Assembly: GCA_022823725.1 (NCBI GenBank)
Contig: JAJEHL010000027.1
Location: forward strand, 45,379-109,378
Origin: Candidatus Latescibacterota bacterium
Lineage (GTDB): Bacteria; Latescibacterota; UBA2968
DNA length: 64,000 bases
Direction: 5' to 3'
Part shown: piece after piece, positions 44,010 through 53,221 of the stretch
Layout of the letters: each line of letters opens with the position of its first letter
Numbering within the stretch: position 1 is the stretch's first letter
The notes under the pieces: model-generated
What the model was told of the DNA's origin: nothing
The model's input: the letters and a program-made list of their open reading frames with translations, nothing else
Databases searched by the model: none
Made by a program: the position numbers and the translations under genes

Positions 44010-45296
44010 GTGATTTGGGACGCGACATTTCAACTGGTTTTGCTCGGTTCGCTGTTGATCGGAGCGACATCGGGCACGCTGGGTGCATTTGCCGTGTTGC
44101 GGCGGCGCAGCCTTTTGGGCGATGCGCTGGCACATGCAGCACTTCCGGGGGTTGCGCTGGCATTTCTGTGGACGCAGAGCAAGGCATTGCCCATTCTGCT
44201 TTTGGGCGCGACGGTTTCCGGTGTGGTGGGCGTGCTTATTATTGAGGCTATTGTCAATTATACGCGCATCAAAGCAGACGCTGCGTTGGGCATTGTTCTT
44301 TCGGTATTTTTTGGTGGGGGAATTGTATTGCTCACGCATATTCAGCGGAGTGAGGTGGGCAATCAAAGTGGTCTGGATAAATTTCTTTTTGGGCAGGCGG
44401 CGTCTATCGTGCGCGCAGACCTGTATGTGATGTGCATTGTATCTGTACTGGTTATGATTGCGGTTTTTCTTTTTTACAAGGAGTTTAAGGGGCTTATTTT
44501 TGATGCGGAATTTCTCTCTGCACTGGGATTTTCCCCGCGTGTGGTCAATCTTTTGTTGATGGGGTTGATCGTGCTTACTGTTATGGTGGGGCTTCAGGCT
44601 GTGGGGGTTATTCTCATTGCTGCGATGTTGATTACCCCGGCTGCTGCTGCGCGGTTTTGGACAGATCGACTGCATGTAATGGTGCTGGTATCGGGTATTT
44701 TAGGCGCGTTATGCGGTGCGCTGGGGGTTGGCCTGAGCGCGCTTGCTCCTCGAATCCCAACGGGACCGGTGATGGTGCTGGTCGCAACGGCTGCATTTCT
44801 CGTCTCTGTGCTGATTGCCCCCAGACGCGGGGTGCTCGCCAGGAGGATGCGGCTCAGGGCAAATGCGTTGCGGGAGAATGGTCAGCATTTTTTGCGGGCA
44901 TATCTCGCATTGCAGACGCAGGACAAGCAGGAGGTTGTGCTGGCGGACCTGGCTGGCGAGCTTCAGTTGCCGCTTTACCGCGTGCGTCGGCTCGCAAAGC
45001 GTCTCGGCCGCGATGGGTGGGTGAACACGCATAATGGCGCGTGTTCTTTGACGAAATTGGGACACAAAGAGGCAGATTTTGTGGTAAAGTCCCATCAGCT
45101 ATGGGAATATTATCTGGTTTATCGGTCTATCTTAGAGGAAGATCACGTCGATAGACCCGCCGATGAGGTCGAGCATATTTTAACGCCTGAGATTATTGAA
45201 CAGCTCGAAACAATTCTGGCAGAAGAAGATATAGATATTGTTGGAGATATTCACAAAGCGCACAGTGGCTATCGGAGGACCGGCAGAGATGAGTGA
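44010..45296 (+). CDS. metal ABC permease fused to a DtxR-like C-terminal module
   Basis: The 428-residue protein has about 8-9 membrane helices of the ZnuB/TroC type (RRRSLLGDALAHAALPGVALAF) up to about residue 275. It then continues with a winged-helix-like part (LADLAGELQLPLYRVRRLAKRL) and a metal/dimerisation-like part (HQLWEYYLVYR, VDRPADEVEHIL), which match the free regulator encoded at 46627. GTG 44010 is used; a TTG start at 43983 is possible. The fusion could let metal in the cytoplasm gate transport or DNA binding; neither is shown. Confidence 0.85.
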   Translation: MIWDATFQLVLLGSLLIGATSGTLGAFAVLRRRSLLGDALAHAALPGVALAFLWTQSKALPILLLGATVSGVVGVLIIEAIVNYTRIKADAALGIVLSVFFGGGIVLLTHIQRSEVGNQSGLDKFLFGQAASIVRADLYVMCIVSVLVMIAVFLFYKEFKGLIFDAEFLSALGFSPRVVNLLLMGLIVLTVMVGLQAVGVILIAAMLITPAAAARFWTDRLHVMVLVSGILGALCGALGVGLSALAPRIPTGPVMVLVATAAFLVSVLIAPRRGVLARRMRLRANALRENGQHFLRAYLALQTQDKQEVVLADLAGELQLPLYRVRRLAKRLGRDGWVNTHNGACSLTKLGHKEADFVVKSHQLWEYYLVYRSILEEDHVDRPADEVEHILTPEIIEQLETILAEEDIDIVGDIHKAHSGYRRTGRDE

Positions 45297-46563
45297 GTTC
45301 TGGGGACCATTTTGGATTGTGCTGGCAGGTGCGCTGGCAGGTGCGTCGTGCGGTCTGTTGGGCGCGTATCTCGTGTTGCGCAAGATGTCTCTTTTGGGCG
45401 ATGCACTCAGTCATGCGGTTTTGCCGGGCATTGTTATTGCGTTTCTACTTTCGGGCAGCCGCGATGTGATTCCGATGTTTATTGGTGCTGCTATATGTGG
45501 GGTGATTGCCACGGTGTTAATTGAGACATTTCACCGCAGGTGGCGCGTGCAAGAAGACTCGTCGATAGGCATTGCTTTTACAGCGCTTTTCGCGCTGGGG
45601 GTTGTTTTGATCACGGCATTTGCCGGGCAGGTTGATCTCGATCAGGAATGCGTGCTTTACGGAGAAATTGCGTACACGCCGTGGGACCGTCTGTTCTGGG
45701 GAGAATGGGATTTGGGACCGCGCCCGATATGGATTCTCGGAACGGTATTCGCGCTTAATCTCGCATTTGTTCTGGTGTTTTACAAAGAACTTTTGATCGC
45801 GTCTTTCGACGCCGAGATGGCGCTTTCTGTGGGCGTGAGTGCTGCGCTGGTGCATTATATGTTGATGGGAGCCGTTTCTGTGACAACGGTGGCTGCATTC
45901 GAGTCCGTGGGGGCTATTCTCGTCGTGGCGATGCTGATTGTTCCCGGTGCTTCGGCTTATTTGTGGAGCGATCGGTTAAAAGTCATTTTGACGTTGTCTG
46001 CACTAATGGGCGTTATTTCCGCAATAGCCGGATATTTTTTGGCAGGGGTTTGGAATAGCTCTATTGCCGGGGCTATGGTTGTCGTTATGGGTGTGCTGTT
46101 TGCGCTTTCCCTGATTTTTGCACCCCACTATGGGGTGCTGGGGCGATTTGTGCGGCAGGTGCGACTCTCTTTGAAGGTTGCGCGAGACCACGTTTTGTTG
46201 AAGTTGCTCCGCGAGCGAGAATCGCAGCGCGTCTCTGCACTCAGTTGGGGCGACCTGGTCGATACGGCTGCGCGCTGGGTGTCTGGTATTGCGATTCGGT
46301 CGTTGATGTGGCAAGGGCTGATCACGCGGGCAAATGGACATTTTTCACTGGGGGAACAGGGCGTTGTACACGCGACCCGATTGCTCCGCAATCACAGGCT
46401 TTGGGAGTCCTACCTGAACCAAATAGGGCTTCCGCCAGATCATGTACACGACCCTGCCGACGCGCTGGAACACTTTACAGATGACCGCTTGCGGGAAGAA
46501 ATTCGAGCGGCTTTGCCCGATATTGCGACCGATCCACAGGGCAAGCGCATTCCCGATGGATAG
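45289..46563 (+). CDS. second metal ABC permease fused to a DtxR-like module
   Basis: The 424-residue protein repeats the permease layout (LRKMSLLGDALSHAVLPGIVIAF, FESVGAILVVAMLIVPGASAYLWSDR) and carries its own tail (SWGDLVDTAARWVSGIAIRSL, NHRLWESYLN, DHVHDPADALEHF, then DPQGKRIP). The VHDPADALEH run keeps the metal-binding His/Glu pattern of DtxR domain 2. It overlaps the previous gene by eight nt. Two permeases and one ATPase suggest a heterodimeric channel. Confidence 0.85.
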   Translation: MSEFWGPFWIVLAGALAGASCGLLGAYLVLRKMSLLGDALSHAVLPGIVIAFLLSGSRDVIPMFIGAAICGVIATVLIETFHRRWRVQEDSSIGIAFTALFALGVVLITAFAGQVDLDQECVLYGEIAYTPWDRLFWGEWDLGPRPIWILGTVFALNLAFVLVFYKELLIASFDAEMALSVGVSAALVHYMLMGAVSVTTVAAFESVGAILVVAMLIVPGASAYLWSDRLKVILTLSALMGVISAIAGYFLAGVWNSSIAGAMVVVMGVLFALSLIFAPHYGVLGRFVRQVRLSLKVARDHVLLKLLRERESQRVSALSWGDLVDTAARWVSGIAIRSLMWQGLITRANGHFSLGEQGVVHATRLLRNHRLWESYLNQIGLPPDHVHDPADALEHFTDDRLREEIRAALPDIATDPQGKRIPDG

Positions 46564-46626
46564 GATATGCTTGCTTGTATATGAGGTTTATCTTACTTTG
46601 TTTGATAGCTGTTTGGGGGAAGGACA

Positions 46627-47313
46627 ATGATTAGTCAATCGTCACAGGACTATTTAAAAACGATCTACAAGCTGACACACGGGCAGAATCCCGTCGCTTC
46701 TGTGACGACGTCGCTGATTGCAGAGCACAGGGATGTTGCTCCCGCTTCGGTCACCAATATGCTCAAGAAACTCGCCGAGATGAAGCTGGTGGAACACACG
46801 CCCTATCAGGGCGTTGTACTAACATCGACGGGAAAACGCATTGCTCTTGAGGTGCTTCGCCATCACCGTTTGCTCGAGCTATATTTGTCAGAAGTAATGG
46901 GATTTGACCTGGATAAGGTCGATGAAGAGGCGGATCGATTGGAGCATGTGATTTCGGAGGAGTTCGAAGATAAAATTGATCGAATGCTGGGGTATCCGAC
47001 AGTCGATCCTCACGGCGCACCGATTCCGCGCAAAGATGGTTCGATAGAATACGACCATTATCTGTGTCTGGCAGATATTTCAGCAGGTGAAAATGTAATC
47101 GTCAGACAGGTGAGTGATCAAAGCGCGGAGATGTTGCGCTATATGGCGACGATGGGCATTAAACCGAATGTCGGGATCGAGGTGGTGGGGCGCGCGCCTT
47201 TTAACGGTCCGCTGGAAATTGTGGTCAATGGCGAGGCTACGTATTCGCTCGGACTTGAAGTGGCTGCACATATTTATGTTTCATCATTGGGGGAAGAGGG
47301 CTGCGATGGGTAG
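46627..47313 (+). CDS. DtxR/MntR-family metal-dependent repressor (full length)
   Basis: The 228-residue protein has an HTH (VTTSLIAEHRDVAPASVTNMLKKLAEMKLVEH), a metal/dimerisation domain (RHHRLLELYLSEVMGFDLDKVDEEADRLEHVIS), the DPHGAPIP junction and a C-terminal FeoA/SH3 domain. It would repress metal-uptake genes when Mn(II) or Fe(II) is plentiful. AAGGA precedes ATG 46627. It lies 63 nt after the ABC operon and overlaps the next gene by eight nt. Confidence 0.92.
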   Translation: MISQSSQDYLKTIYKLTHGQNPVASVTTSLIAEHRDVAPASVTNMLKKLAEMKLVEHTPYQGVVLTSTGKRIALEVLRHHRLLELYLSEVMGFDLDKVDEEADRLEHVISEEFEDKIDRMLGYPTVDPHGAPIPRKDGSIEYDHYLCLADISAGENVIVRQVSDQSAEMLRYMATMGIKPNVGIEVVGRAPFNGPLEIVVNGEATYSLGLEVAAHIYVSSLGEEGCDG

Positions 47314-48922
47314 GGTTGTCCTTTTGTTGGCAATTGTTTTGTTGTCGGGCGGATCCGTGCATGCACAAGTTCCGCCCATTTTTGCGCCCGGTACCGAACT
47401 TCACGATATTTACTGCCGTGCATGTGCCCATTTTTTCCCCGAGGTTCTGCCTGTTGACAGTGAGCTTCAGCTAGATAGAGCTGTTTGTGGGACATCGGCA
47501 ATAAGGGGTTTGACCGCGAATTGGGATCGATTGCCTCCCGCTGCAAAGGAGGCATTTGCGTTTCTCCAGCAACGTCCTATCCTCAGTCATTCAATTCTTT
47601 CTTCGGGCGGTCATTTCAAGATTCACTATAATACGACGGGGACTCACGCTGTTGCACCAACAGATTCAGATGCCAATGGCGTGCCGGATTATGTCGATGA
47701 GGCTGCGCGGGTTTTTGAGGCGGTTTGGGATCTGGAGATCAATCAGTTGGGCTACAATCCCCCTCCATCCGATGGCGATGGTGTTTACGATGTATATATT
47801 AAAAATCTCGCGATCCAGCAGGCTTACGGCTTTACATATCCGATTGCATTTACAGAATTGACGACGCCGAGTTATATGGAAATTGACAATAATTTTACGG
47901 ATAATATTTATCCTGTAAAATCACGCGGATTCAACGGGTTGCGCGTGACGGCTGCACACGAGTTTTTCCACGCGATTCAATTTGGGTATTATGCCGATTT
48001 TGCCGCTGCGTGGTGGCAGGAACTCACGGCGACATGGATGGAGGATGTGGTCTATCCCAATGTAAATGATTTTTACCAGTACATGAGTTGCCCGAGCAAT
48101 TTTTCGTGTATTTACGACGATCCCGAAGCCTCATTGGATAAGTTTTCCGGTAGTCTTCATCCTTTTGGCGCGTCGATATTTGCCCACCACATCGAGCAGG
48201 TTTACGGAGTGGAGGTGATTAAAAGCGTTTGGGAGTTGCTCAAAAGACGCGATCCGAGCAGATATAGTTTGTCGCTTATTGATGACGGGATGCCTCTGGA
48301 CGGATTTGCACAGGTGATGCCGCGGTTTGCCGCGTGGAATTATTTAACGGATATGCGTGCGCGTCCCGGATATTATGTTGAGGCGCGCGATTTGCCCTCG
48401 ATAAAGCATGCCAATATATTCCTCGGTACAGGTGGTTCTTTTGAAGGGTCTGAGACGGTAGATCATTTGGGGACGACATATTTGCGCGTAGATACTTCAA
48501 ATATCTTTGGTGGGCTTCGGGGAACATTTTCACTGGACGCTCAGGGACAGTGGAAATTGCTGGTTATGCTGATTTCTTCACCTGGTGTTGAGCTATTGTA
48601 CCCGCGCGGGACAACGGTGGTGATTCCCAGAGCCAATCGTTTTGACGAGGTGGTATTTATTGTGATGGAAACCTCGCTTTCGGGAGAAAGGCGGCGCGTG
48701 AATTACACGCTGTCAACAGGCGGAAGTATGGCGACGGATCTCGTATGCGATGTCGATGGCGATGGGCGCGTTGCATTTTCCGATTTTCTGCGCTTTGCAG
48801 ATGGTTTTAAGCGCTTGTACACGGATGATAATTACGATCCAAAATTGGATTTCAATGGGGATGGACCTGTTGATTTTCTGGATTTTCTCATTTTTGTTTC
48901 CCATTTTGGCGAATCGCGCTAA
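47306..48922 (+). CDS. secreted MXAN_6640-like putative metalloprotease with dockerin-like tail
   Basis: The 538-residue protein has a signal peptide (MGRVVLLLAIVLLSGGSVHA). The central part holds TAAHEFFHAIQFGYY, a zinc-protease HExxH motif, with a downstream TATWMEDVVYP region that may supply the third ligand. SDSDANGVPDYVDEA before it is a calcium-type loop. At the C-terminus two EF-hand-like loops appear (CDVDGDGRVAFSDFLRF and DFNGDGPVDFLDFLIF). ATG 47306 has GAGGG upstream. It overlaps the regulator gene by eight nt. Confidence 0.8.
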   Translation: MGRVVLLLAIVLLSGGSVHAQVPPIFAPGTELHDIYCRACAHFFPEVLPVDSELQLDRAVCGTSAIRGLTANWDRLPPAAKEAFAFLQQRPILSHSILSSGGHFKIHYNTTGTHAVAPTDSDANGVPDYVDEAARVFEAVWDLEINQLGYNPPPSDGDGVYDVYIKNLAIQQAYGFTYPIAFTELTTPSYMEIDNNFTDNIYPVKSRGFNGLRVTAAHEFFHAIQFGYYADFAAAWWQELTATWMEDVVYPNVNDFYQYMSCPSNFSCIYDDPEASLDKFSGSLHPFGASIFAHHIEQVYGVEVIKSVWELLKRRDPSRYSLSLIDDGMPLDGFAQVMPRFAAWNYLTDMRARPGYYVEARDLPSIKHANIFLGTGGSFEGSETVDHLGTTYLRVDTSNIFGGLRGTFSLDAQGQWKLLVMLISSPGVELLYPRGTTVVIPRANRFDEVVFIVMETSLSGERRRVNYTLSTGGSMATDLVCDVDGDGRVAFSDFLRFADGFKRLYTDDNYDPKLDFNGDGPVDFLDFLIFVSHFGESR

Positions 48923-48933
48923 GGGAGTACGCT

Positions 48934-49698
48934 GTGATTGTATTGCGAACGGATCGAGAACTGGATTTGATGGTTGAGGCAAACCGCATTGTGGGGCTGG
49001 TGCATCGCACACTTAAGCCGCTCGTCAAAGTGGGGACGATGACCAGAGAGCTGGATAGCGTGGCCGAAGATGTGATCCGGTCACACGGCGCAGAACCCGC
49101 ATTTAAGGGCTATAAGGGGTATCCGGCAGCGAGTTGTATTTCTATTAATGAACAGGTTGTACACGGGATTCCCGGGGCGCGGAAGTTGGTGGATGGCGAT
49201 ATTGTCAGTATTGATATTGGCGTGAAATTGCGCGGCTACTACGGCGATCAGGCGATTACGCGCGTTGTCGGCAATATTTCGGAGCGGGAGAAAGAGTTAC
49301 TCAAGGTGACGCGAGAAGCCCTGTTTAAGGGGATTGAGCAAGCTATTGCCGGGAGACGCCTGAGCGATATTTGTGGTGCGGTACAAAATTGGGTTGAACT
49401 GTTTGGCTTTTCTGTTGTGCGACAGTTTGTAGGACATGGCATTGGGCGCAGGTTGCACGAAGAACCCGCCGTGCCCAATTATGTTCCCCCAGAGCGCAAC
49501 CCGCGTTTGCGAAAGGGAATGGTGCTCGCCATCGAGCCGATGGTCAATCTGGGAACGCACGAAGTTGTGGTGGCAGATGACGGATGGACAGCTTCTGCTG
49601 CCGATGGGTTGCCTTCGGCGCATTTTGAACATGTGGTGGCAATTACGCGTGGAGAACCCAGGATTTTGACGATGTTTGAGGAAGAGATCGATGCGTAA
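48934..49698 (+). CDS. map: methionine aminopeptidase, type I
   Basis: The 254-residue enzyme removes N-terminal Met from new proteins. The five metal ligands are in VSIDIGVKLRGYYGD (two Asp), GHGIGRRLHEEP (His), LAIEPM (Glu) and HFEHVVAI (Glu). The start is GTG (48934) after AAGGGAG. It is not next to secY or ribosomal genes, so it is a stand-alone copy. Confidence 0.94.
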   Translation: MIVLRTDRELDLMVEANRIVGLVHRTLKPLVKVGTMTRELDSVAEDVIRSHGAEPAFKGYKGYPAASCISINEQVVHGIPGARKLVDGDIVSIDIGVKLRGYYGDQAITRVVGNISEREKELLKVTREALFKGIEQAIAGRRLSDICGAVQNWVELFGFSVVRQFVGHGIGRRLHEEPAVPNYVPPERNPRLRKGMVLAIEPMVNLGTHEVVVADDGWTASAADGLPSAHFEHVVAITRGEPRILTMFEEEIDA

Positions 49699-50173
49699 AT
49701 ATTTTCTATTATGTGTTCTTATGTGGTTGATGTCTTGTAGCCAGCACTATGAGGAGGGGGCGCATCCACCGCCAAAGCCTCCATCTGCTCAAGCCACAGA
49801 GGACAAAGAGCGACCACAGACCTCAGGCGCCTTGGTTTCGGGGATGATTCGGTTGGCCGATGGGCTGAGCGAGCGCATTGGGAGCAATGCCGTGCTATTT
49901 GTTATTGCGCGACCGGCTCCTGTTGGCGGGCCACCACTGGCCGTGAAGCGGCTCGACATTTCTGATTTCCCCTTTTCTTACACGCTAACGCGAGAGGATG
50001 CGATGATTGAGATTAACTGGTCTGAGATCGATGCGCTATACGTTTCTGCAAAAATTGATGCAGATGGACGCGTGGGTGGTTCAGGAGCAGGGGATATGGA
50101 GGGGATTTATCCGCAAAATCCCGTTGCGCCCGGGGCCGTGGAAGTGGATATTTTGATCGATACGGTGCATTGA
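49691..50173 (+). CDS. lipoprotein with a CcmI/CycH C-terminal Ig-like domain
   Basis: The 160-residue protein has a lipobox LMSC-SQ after a short hydrophobic signal, a Pro-rich linker and a domain that reads SGMIRLADGLSERI, LFVIARPAPVGGPPLAVKR, DFPFSYTLTREDAM and YVSAKIDADGRVGG. This matches the C-terminal domain of CcmI (CycH), which binds apocytochrome c in cytochrome c maturation. Here it stands alone as a lipoprotein, without TPRs. It overlaps map by eight nt. Role in cytochrome assembly is inference. Confidence 0.7.
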   Translation: MRKYFLLCVLMWLMSCSQHYEEGAHPPPKPPSAQATEDKERPQTSGALVSGMIRLADGLSERIGSNAVLFVIARPAPVGGPPLAVKRLDISDFPFSYTLTREDAMIEINWSEIDALYVSAKIDADGRVGGSGAGDMEGIYPQNPVAPGAVEVDILIDTVH

Positions 50174-50176
50174 GTT

Positions 50177-51916
50177 ATGAGCTATACGGTGATTCACGCG
50201 ACACATGAAGCGGTCCGCAAGGCCGGTGGTATTGGGACTGTGCTCGAGGGCTTGATGACTTCTTCTGTGTACCAAAAAGCCGTGAGGCGATCTTTTCTTG
50301 TCGGCCCGCTTTCGCGCTCAGAGGATGAAGATCTTCTTGCCGAAAGTGGCGAGGTCATTTTTTCGACTATTTCCGGGGTGCAAAATGTGGATTGTGCTGG
50401 CGCTCTCAATCGCATAGCAGAGCGGTACAATGTCAACATCGTTTATGGGATGCGCCAATTTACAGGCGGATATGAAGCCGATGTGTTGCTCGTCGATGCC
50501 GAAGATATCAACCCGCGAAAGTCCCGCAATTTTAAATACAATCTCTACCGGCGCTTTAGCCTTACATCTGACCGATACGATGCGATTGCGGATTACGCGT
50601 TGTATATCGATAGTGCCGAAGCTATTTACGACGCTGTTATCGCGCTGATTGGAGAGATACCCGGTCCGCATATTGTGCTGGCCCATGAGTATATGGGCAT
50701 GCCTATCGCACTTAAGACTATTATGGAAAATGATCCGCGTTTTTGGGCGATTTTTTATGCACATGAAGTTTCTACGATGCGCGGGATCACAGAGGGCAAC
50801 TCGGGGCATGATGTGATGTTTTACAACGCGATGGCGCAGGCACTTGCGCAGGGCGAAGTGGTTGAGGATGTATTTGGAGATCAGTCCGGTTATTATCGGC
50901 ACGCGCTGGTTCAATTGGCGTCGCACTGCGATGGTATTTTTGCCGTGGGTGATCCAACGTTTGATGAACTTCAGTTTATGGGGTTTGAGGCGCAGGCGAT
51001 AGATCTGGTTTACAATGGGATTCCATCTGTGCAAATTTCTTATGCTGAGAAATTACAGTCTCGCAAGCGCTTACGGGATTACGCGCAGAATTTGCTCGGA
51101 TATGAGCCAGATGTGGTGATGACTCATGTCACGCGCCCGGTGATTAGCAAAGGATTGTGGCGGGATTTACTCGTGCTGGCACATCTCGATAAGTTATTGG
51201 GGGATGAGGGACAGACAGGCGTGTTTTTTGTACTTACAACGGCTGCAGAACAGCGCAGTTCGCAAGATGTCGAGATTATGGAATCCGAATATGGCTGGCC
51301 GGTTCACCATGAGATAGGGGCTCCCGATCTGGTTTCAAATGAGGTGGATATCTGGCGGGATATGGAAACGTTTAACCGCGAGTCTGTTGCCATTGAAGCG
51401 ATTTTGGTCAATCAGTTTGGATGGGATCGGGCAAGTTGCGGGCAGCGCATGCCGCAGGATATGGCATTTGTGGATTTGCGCCGGGGCACGGATGTCGAAT
51501 TTGGACAATCAATTTACGAGCCGTTTGGCATTGCCGTGCTCGAGCCTCTGACTTTTGGCGGGCTGTGCGTACCGAGTAATGTGTGCGGGTGTTGCGGATT
51601 TTTGGATCGCGTAACACAAGAAAAACCGAATTCTCTCGTCGTCGTGGCCGATTATACGTCGGATGTAGCATTGGAGAGGGCAGCGTCTGCTCGTGTGATA
51701 GGCGAGTATGAACGCCGCATTCAGGAAGGCAAAGTAGCAGAAAAAGTCGCGTGGGATATCGCAGATGCGTTGCCATCATCTGATAGAGAACGCGAAGCGC
51801 GATTGCATTCGGGTTACAAGTTAGCCGCACAAATGAGCTGGGATCGCGTGTGCGAAACATTTTTTTTCCCCGGTATAGAACGCGCGATTTCCCGTCAATC
51901 ACAACGAAACGTTTGA
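50177..51916 (+). CDS. glycogen/starch synthase-like glycosyltransferase
   Basis: The 579-residue protein starts with YTVIHATHEAVRKAGGIGTVLEGL, like the K-x-GG nucleotide-sugar site of GT5 synthases, and has YEPFGIAVLEPLTFGGLCVPS, the E-x7-E motif of GT-B enzymes. The fold and length fit GT5/GT3-type glucan synthases. The donor is not known. It is three nt after the lipoprotein gene. Confidence 0.75.
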   Translation: MSYTVIHATHEAVRKAGGIGTVLEGLMTSSVYQKAVRRSFLVGPLSRSEDEDLLAESGEVIFSTISGVQNVDCAGALNRIAERYNVNIVYGMRQFTGGYEADVLLVDAEDINPRKSRNFKYNLYRRFSLTSDRYDAIADYALYIDSAEAIYDAVIALIGEIPGPHIVLAHEYMGMPIALKTIMENDPRFWAIFYAHEVSTMRGITEGNSGHDVMFYNAMAQALAQGEVVEDVFGDQSGYYRHALVQLASHCDGIFAVGDPTFDELQFMGFEAQAIDLVYNGIPSVQISYAEKLQSRKRLRDYAQNLLGYEPDVVMTHVTRPVISKGLWRDLLVLAHLDKLLGDEGQTGVFFVLTTAAEQRSSQDVEIMESEYGWPVHHEIGAPDLVSNEVDIWRDMETFNRESVAIEAILVNQFGWDRASCGQRMPQDMAFVDLRRGTDVEFGQSIYEPFGIAVLEPLTFGGLCVPSNVCGCCGFLDRVTQEKPNSLVVVADYTSDVALERAASARVIGEYERRIQEGKVAEKVAWDIADALPSSDREREARLHSGYKLAAQMSWDRVCETFFFPGIERAISRQSQRNV

Positions 51917-51943
51917 TGCTTTGAAGCGTGTAAAAGGCGAGAG

Positions 51944-52031
51944 CGTCCGCAGATGGACGCAGATAACGCAGATGAAAAGTGGCGAGGGGTGAGATGTCTC
52001 ACACGAAGACACAGAGGCACAAAGAAAGGCG
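51944..52031. repeat. dispersed intergenic repeat, copy 4
   Basis: It reads TCCGCAGATGGACGCAGATA, ACGCAGATGAAAAGTGGCGA, then GTGAGATG and ACGAAGACACAGAGGCACAA and AGAAAGGCG. It combines both halves seen at 26817 and the front half seen at 18035 and 35652, and lies just before a gene start. Confidence 0.75.
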
Positions 52032-52035
52032 AAAT

Positions 52036-53220
52036 GTGACCAATATAATAAAAAAACAATTTTTACTGATTTTGGGGGTCGTAACATGTCTCGCCGGTTG
52101 TAATACTGGAAAGCGCAACCCCTTGGGCGAGGGCTTTGTTGGACGCGCTCCCGGCGATACGGTTGTATTGCCCGCTGTTCCGCTAACGTCGGCGCGGTCC
52201 TTTCACTCCCTAATTTTTCCCACTGTGATGGGGGAACAAGAAGAATTGCTGGTCGGGCAGATGAATGGGTTTTTGCTGCGGAGTCTGTTGCGTTTTAACG
52301 TGCCAGATGAGTTTTCCGGCGGTGTGCCATCGGGGTTGACTATTGATTCTCTGCGCGTCAATCTGGGTATTCGGTCGGCGCGATTGATCGAAAATGCTTC
52401 ACTGATTGTATTGCGGCCCGATTCGCCGTGGGAAGAACTTCAAACCTATGTCGATACGCTCTCGCTGGTCGAGACCGAGGTGCTTGCGACGCCAATCCCC
52501 GATGCTGTGGCGCAGGTGTTTGCAGATCGCGTTCAGATCGATTTGCCAGTGTCACTCTTAAAGGATGCGATAGAATCGAGTTCTCTATCTATAGAAATTT
52601 TGTTGCAACCCGATGGGGAGGGACCTTTTTTATTAGATATTTTTGCACGCGAAGCTAATATTATTCGTGCAGATGCGCCGATTCCCGAATTGGAGGCGGT
52701 GTATCGGGTGGGAGATGTGACAGAGCGTGTAGCTGTTCAGACCGATGCAGACACCTATTGGAGTGCGCGGACCAATGGCGGTCCGCCAGAAAATCTGATA
52801 ATTCTTTCCGAGGGTTTGTTTTACGGCAGTGTCCTGAATTTCGATCTGCCCAATATTCCGCAAGGTGCGACGATCAATTCGGCCAAATTGCAATTGGATA
52901 TCGATCTGGATCGTTCCTATTTTTCATCTTTTCCCTTTGAAGTATATGGCCTGACAATTGCAGAAGGAGATACCTCATTTACGCGGTATAATGAGCGGTT
53001 GCTTATTGAGCCTGCTGCAACGACTTACACAATTAATCATACTTTGATTCAGGCCTGGATATCTGGTGCGCGATTAAATCATGGGTTGGCACTTTCGCCT
53101 CTCAATTTTACTTCTTCAACAGGTTTACCCGCGCTCTTAAATTCGCCCCCGCTCATCCGATGGCTTGTGTTGAAAGATGTGCGTTTGAACCTTATTTACT
53201 CTCTTCCTCCGGAATTGTAA
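52036..53220 (+). CDS. DNRLRE-like lipoprotein of unknown function
   Basis: The 394-residue protein starts at GTG 52036 (AAAGG upstream) and has a lipoprotein signal (KKQFLLILGVVTCLAGC). The chain shows two similar beta-rich halves (RSLLRFNVPDEFSGG and GSVLNFDLPNIPQGATINSAKL), typical of DNRLRE-type extracellular modules. No enzyme motif is seen. It sits two nt before the outer-membrane protein gene, so the pair may act together at the surface. Confidence 0.65.
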   Translation: MTNIIKKQFLLILGVVTCLAGCNTGKRNPLGEGFVGRAPGDTVVLPAVPLTSARSFHSLIFPTVMGEQEELLVGQMNGFLLRSLLRFNVPDEFSGGVPSGLTIDSLRVNLGIRSARLIENASLIVLRPDSPWEELQTYVDTLSLVETEVLATPIPDAVAQVFADRVQIDLPVSLLKDAIESSSLSIEILLQPDGEGPFLLDIFAREANIIRADAPIPELEAVYRVGDVTERVAVQTDADTYWSARTNGGPPENLIILSEGLFYGSVLNFDLPNIPQGATINSAKLQLDIDLDRSYFSSFPFEVYGLTIAEGDTSFTRYNERLLIEPAATTYTINHTLIQAWISGARLNHGLALSPLNFTSSTGLPALLNSPPLIRWLVLKDVRLNLIYSLPPEL

Positions 53221-53221
53221 T

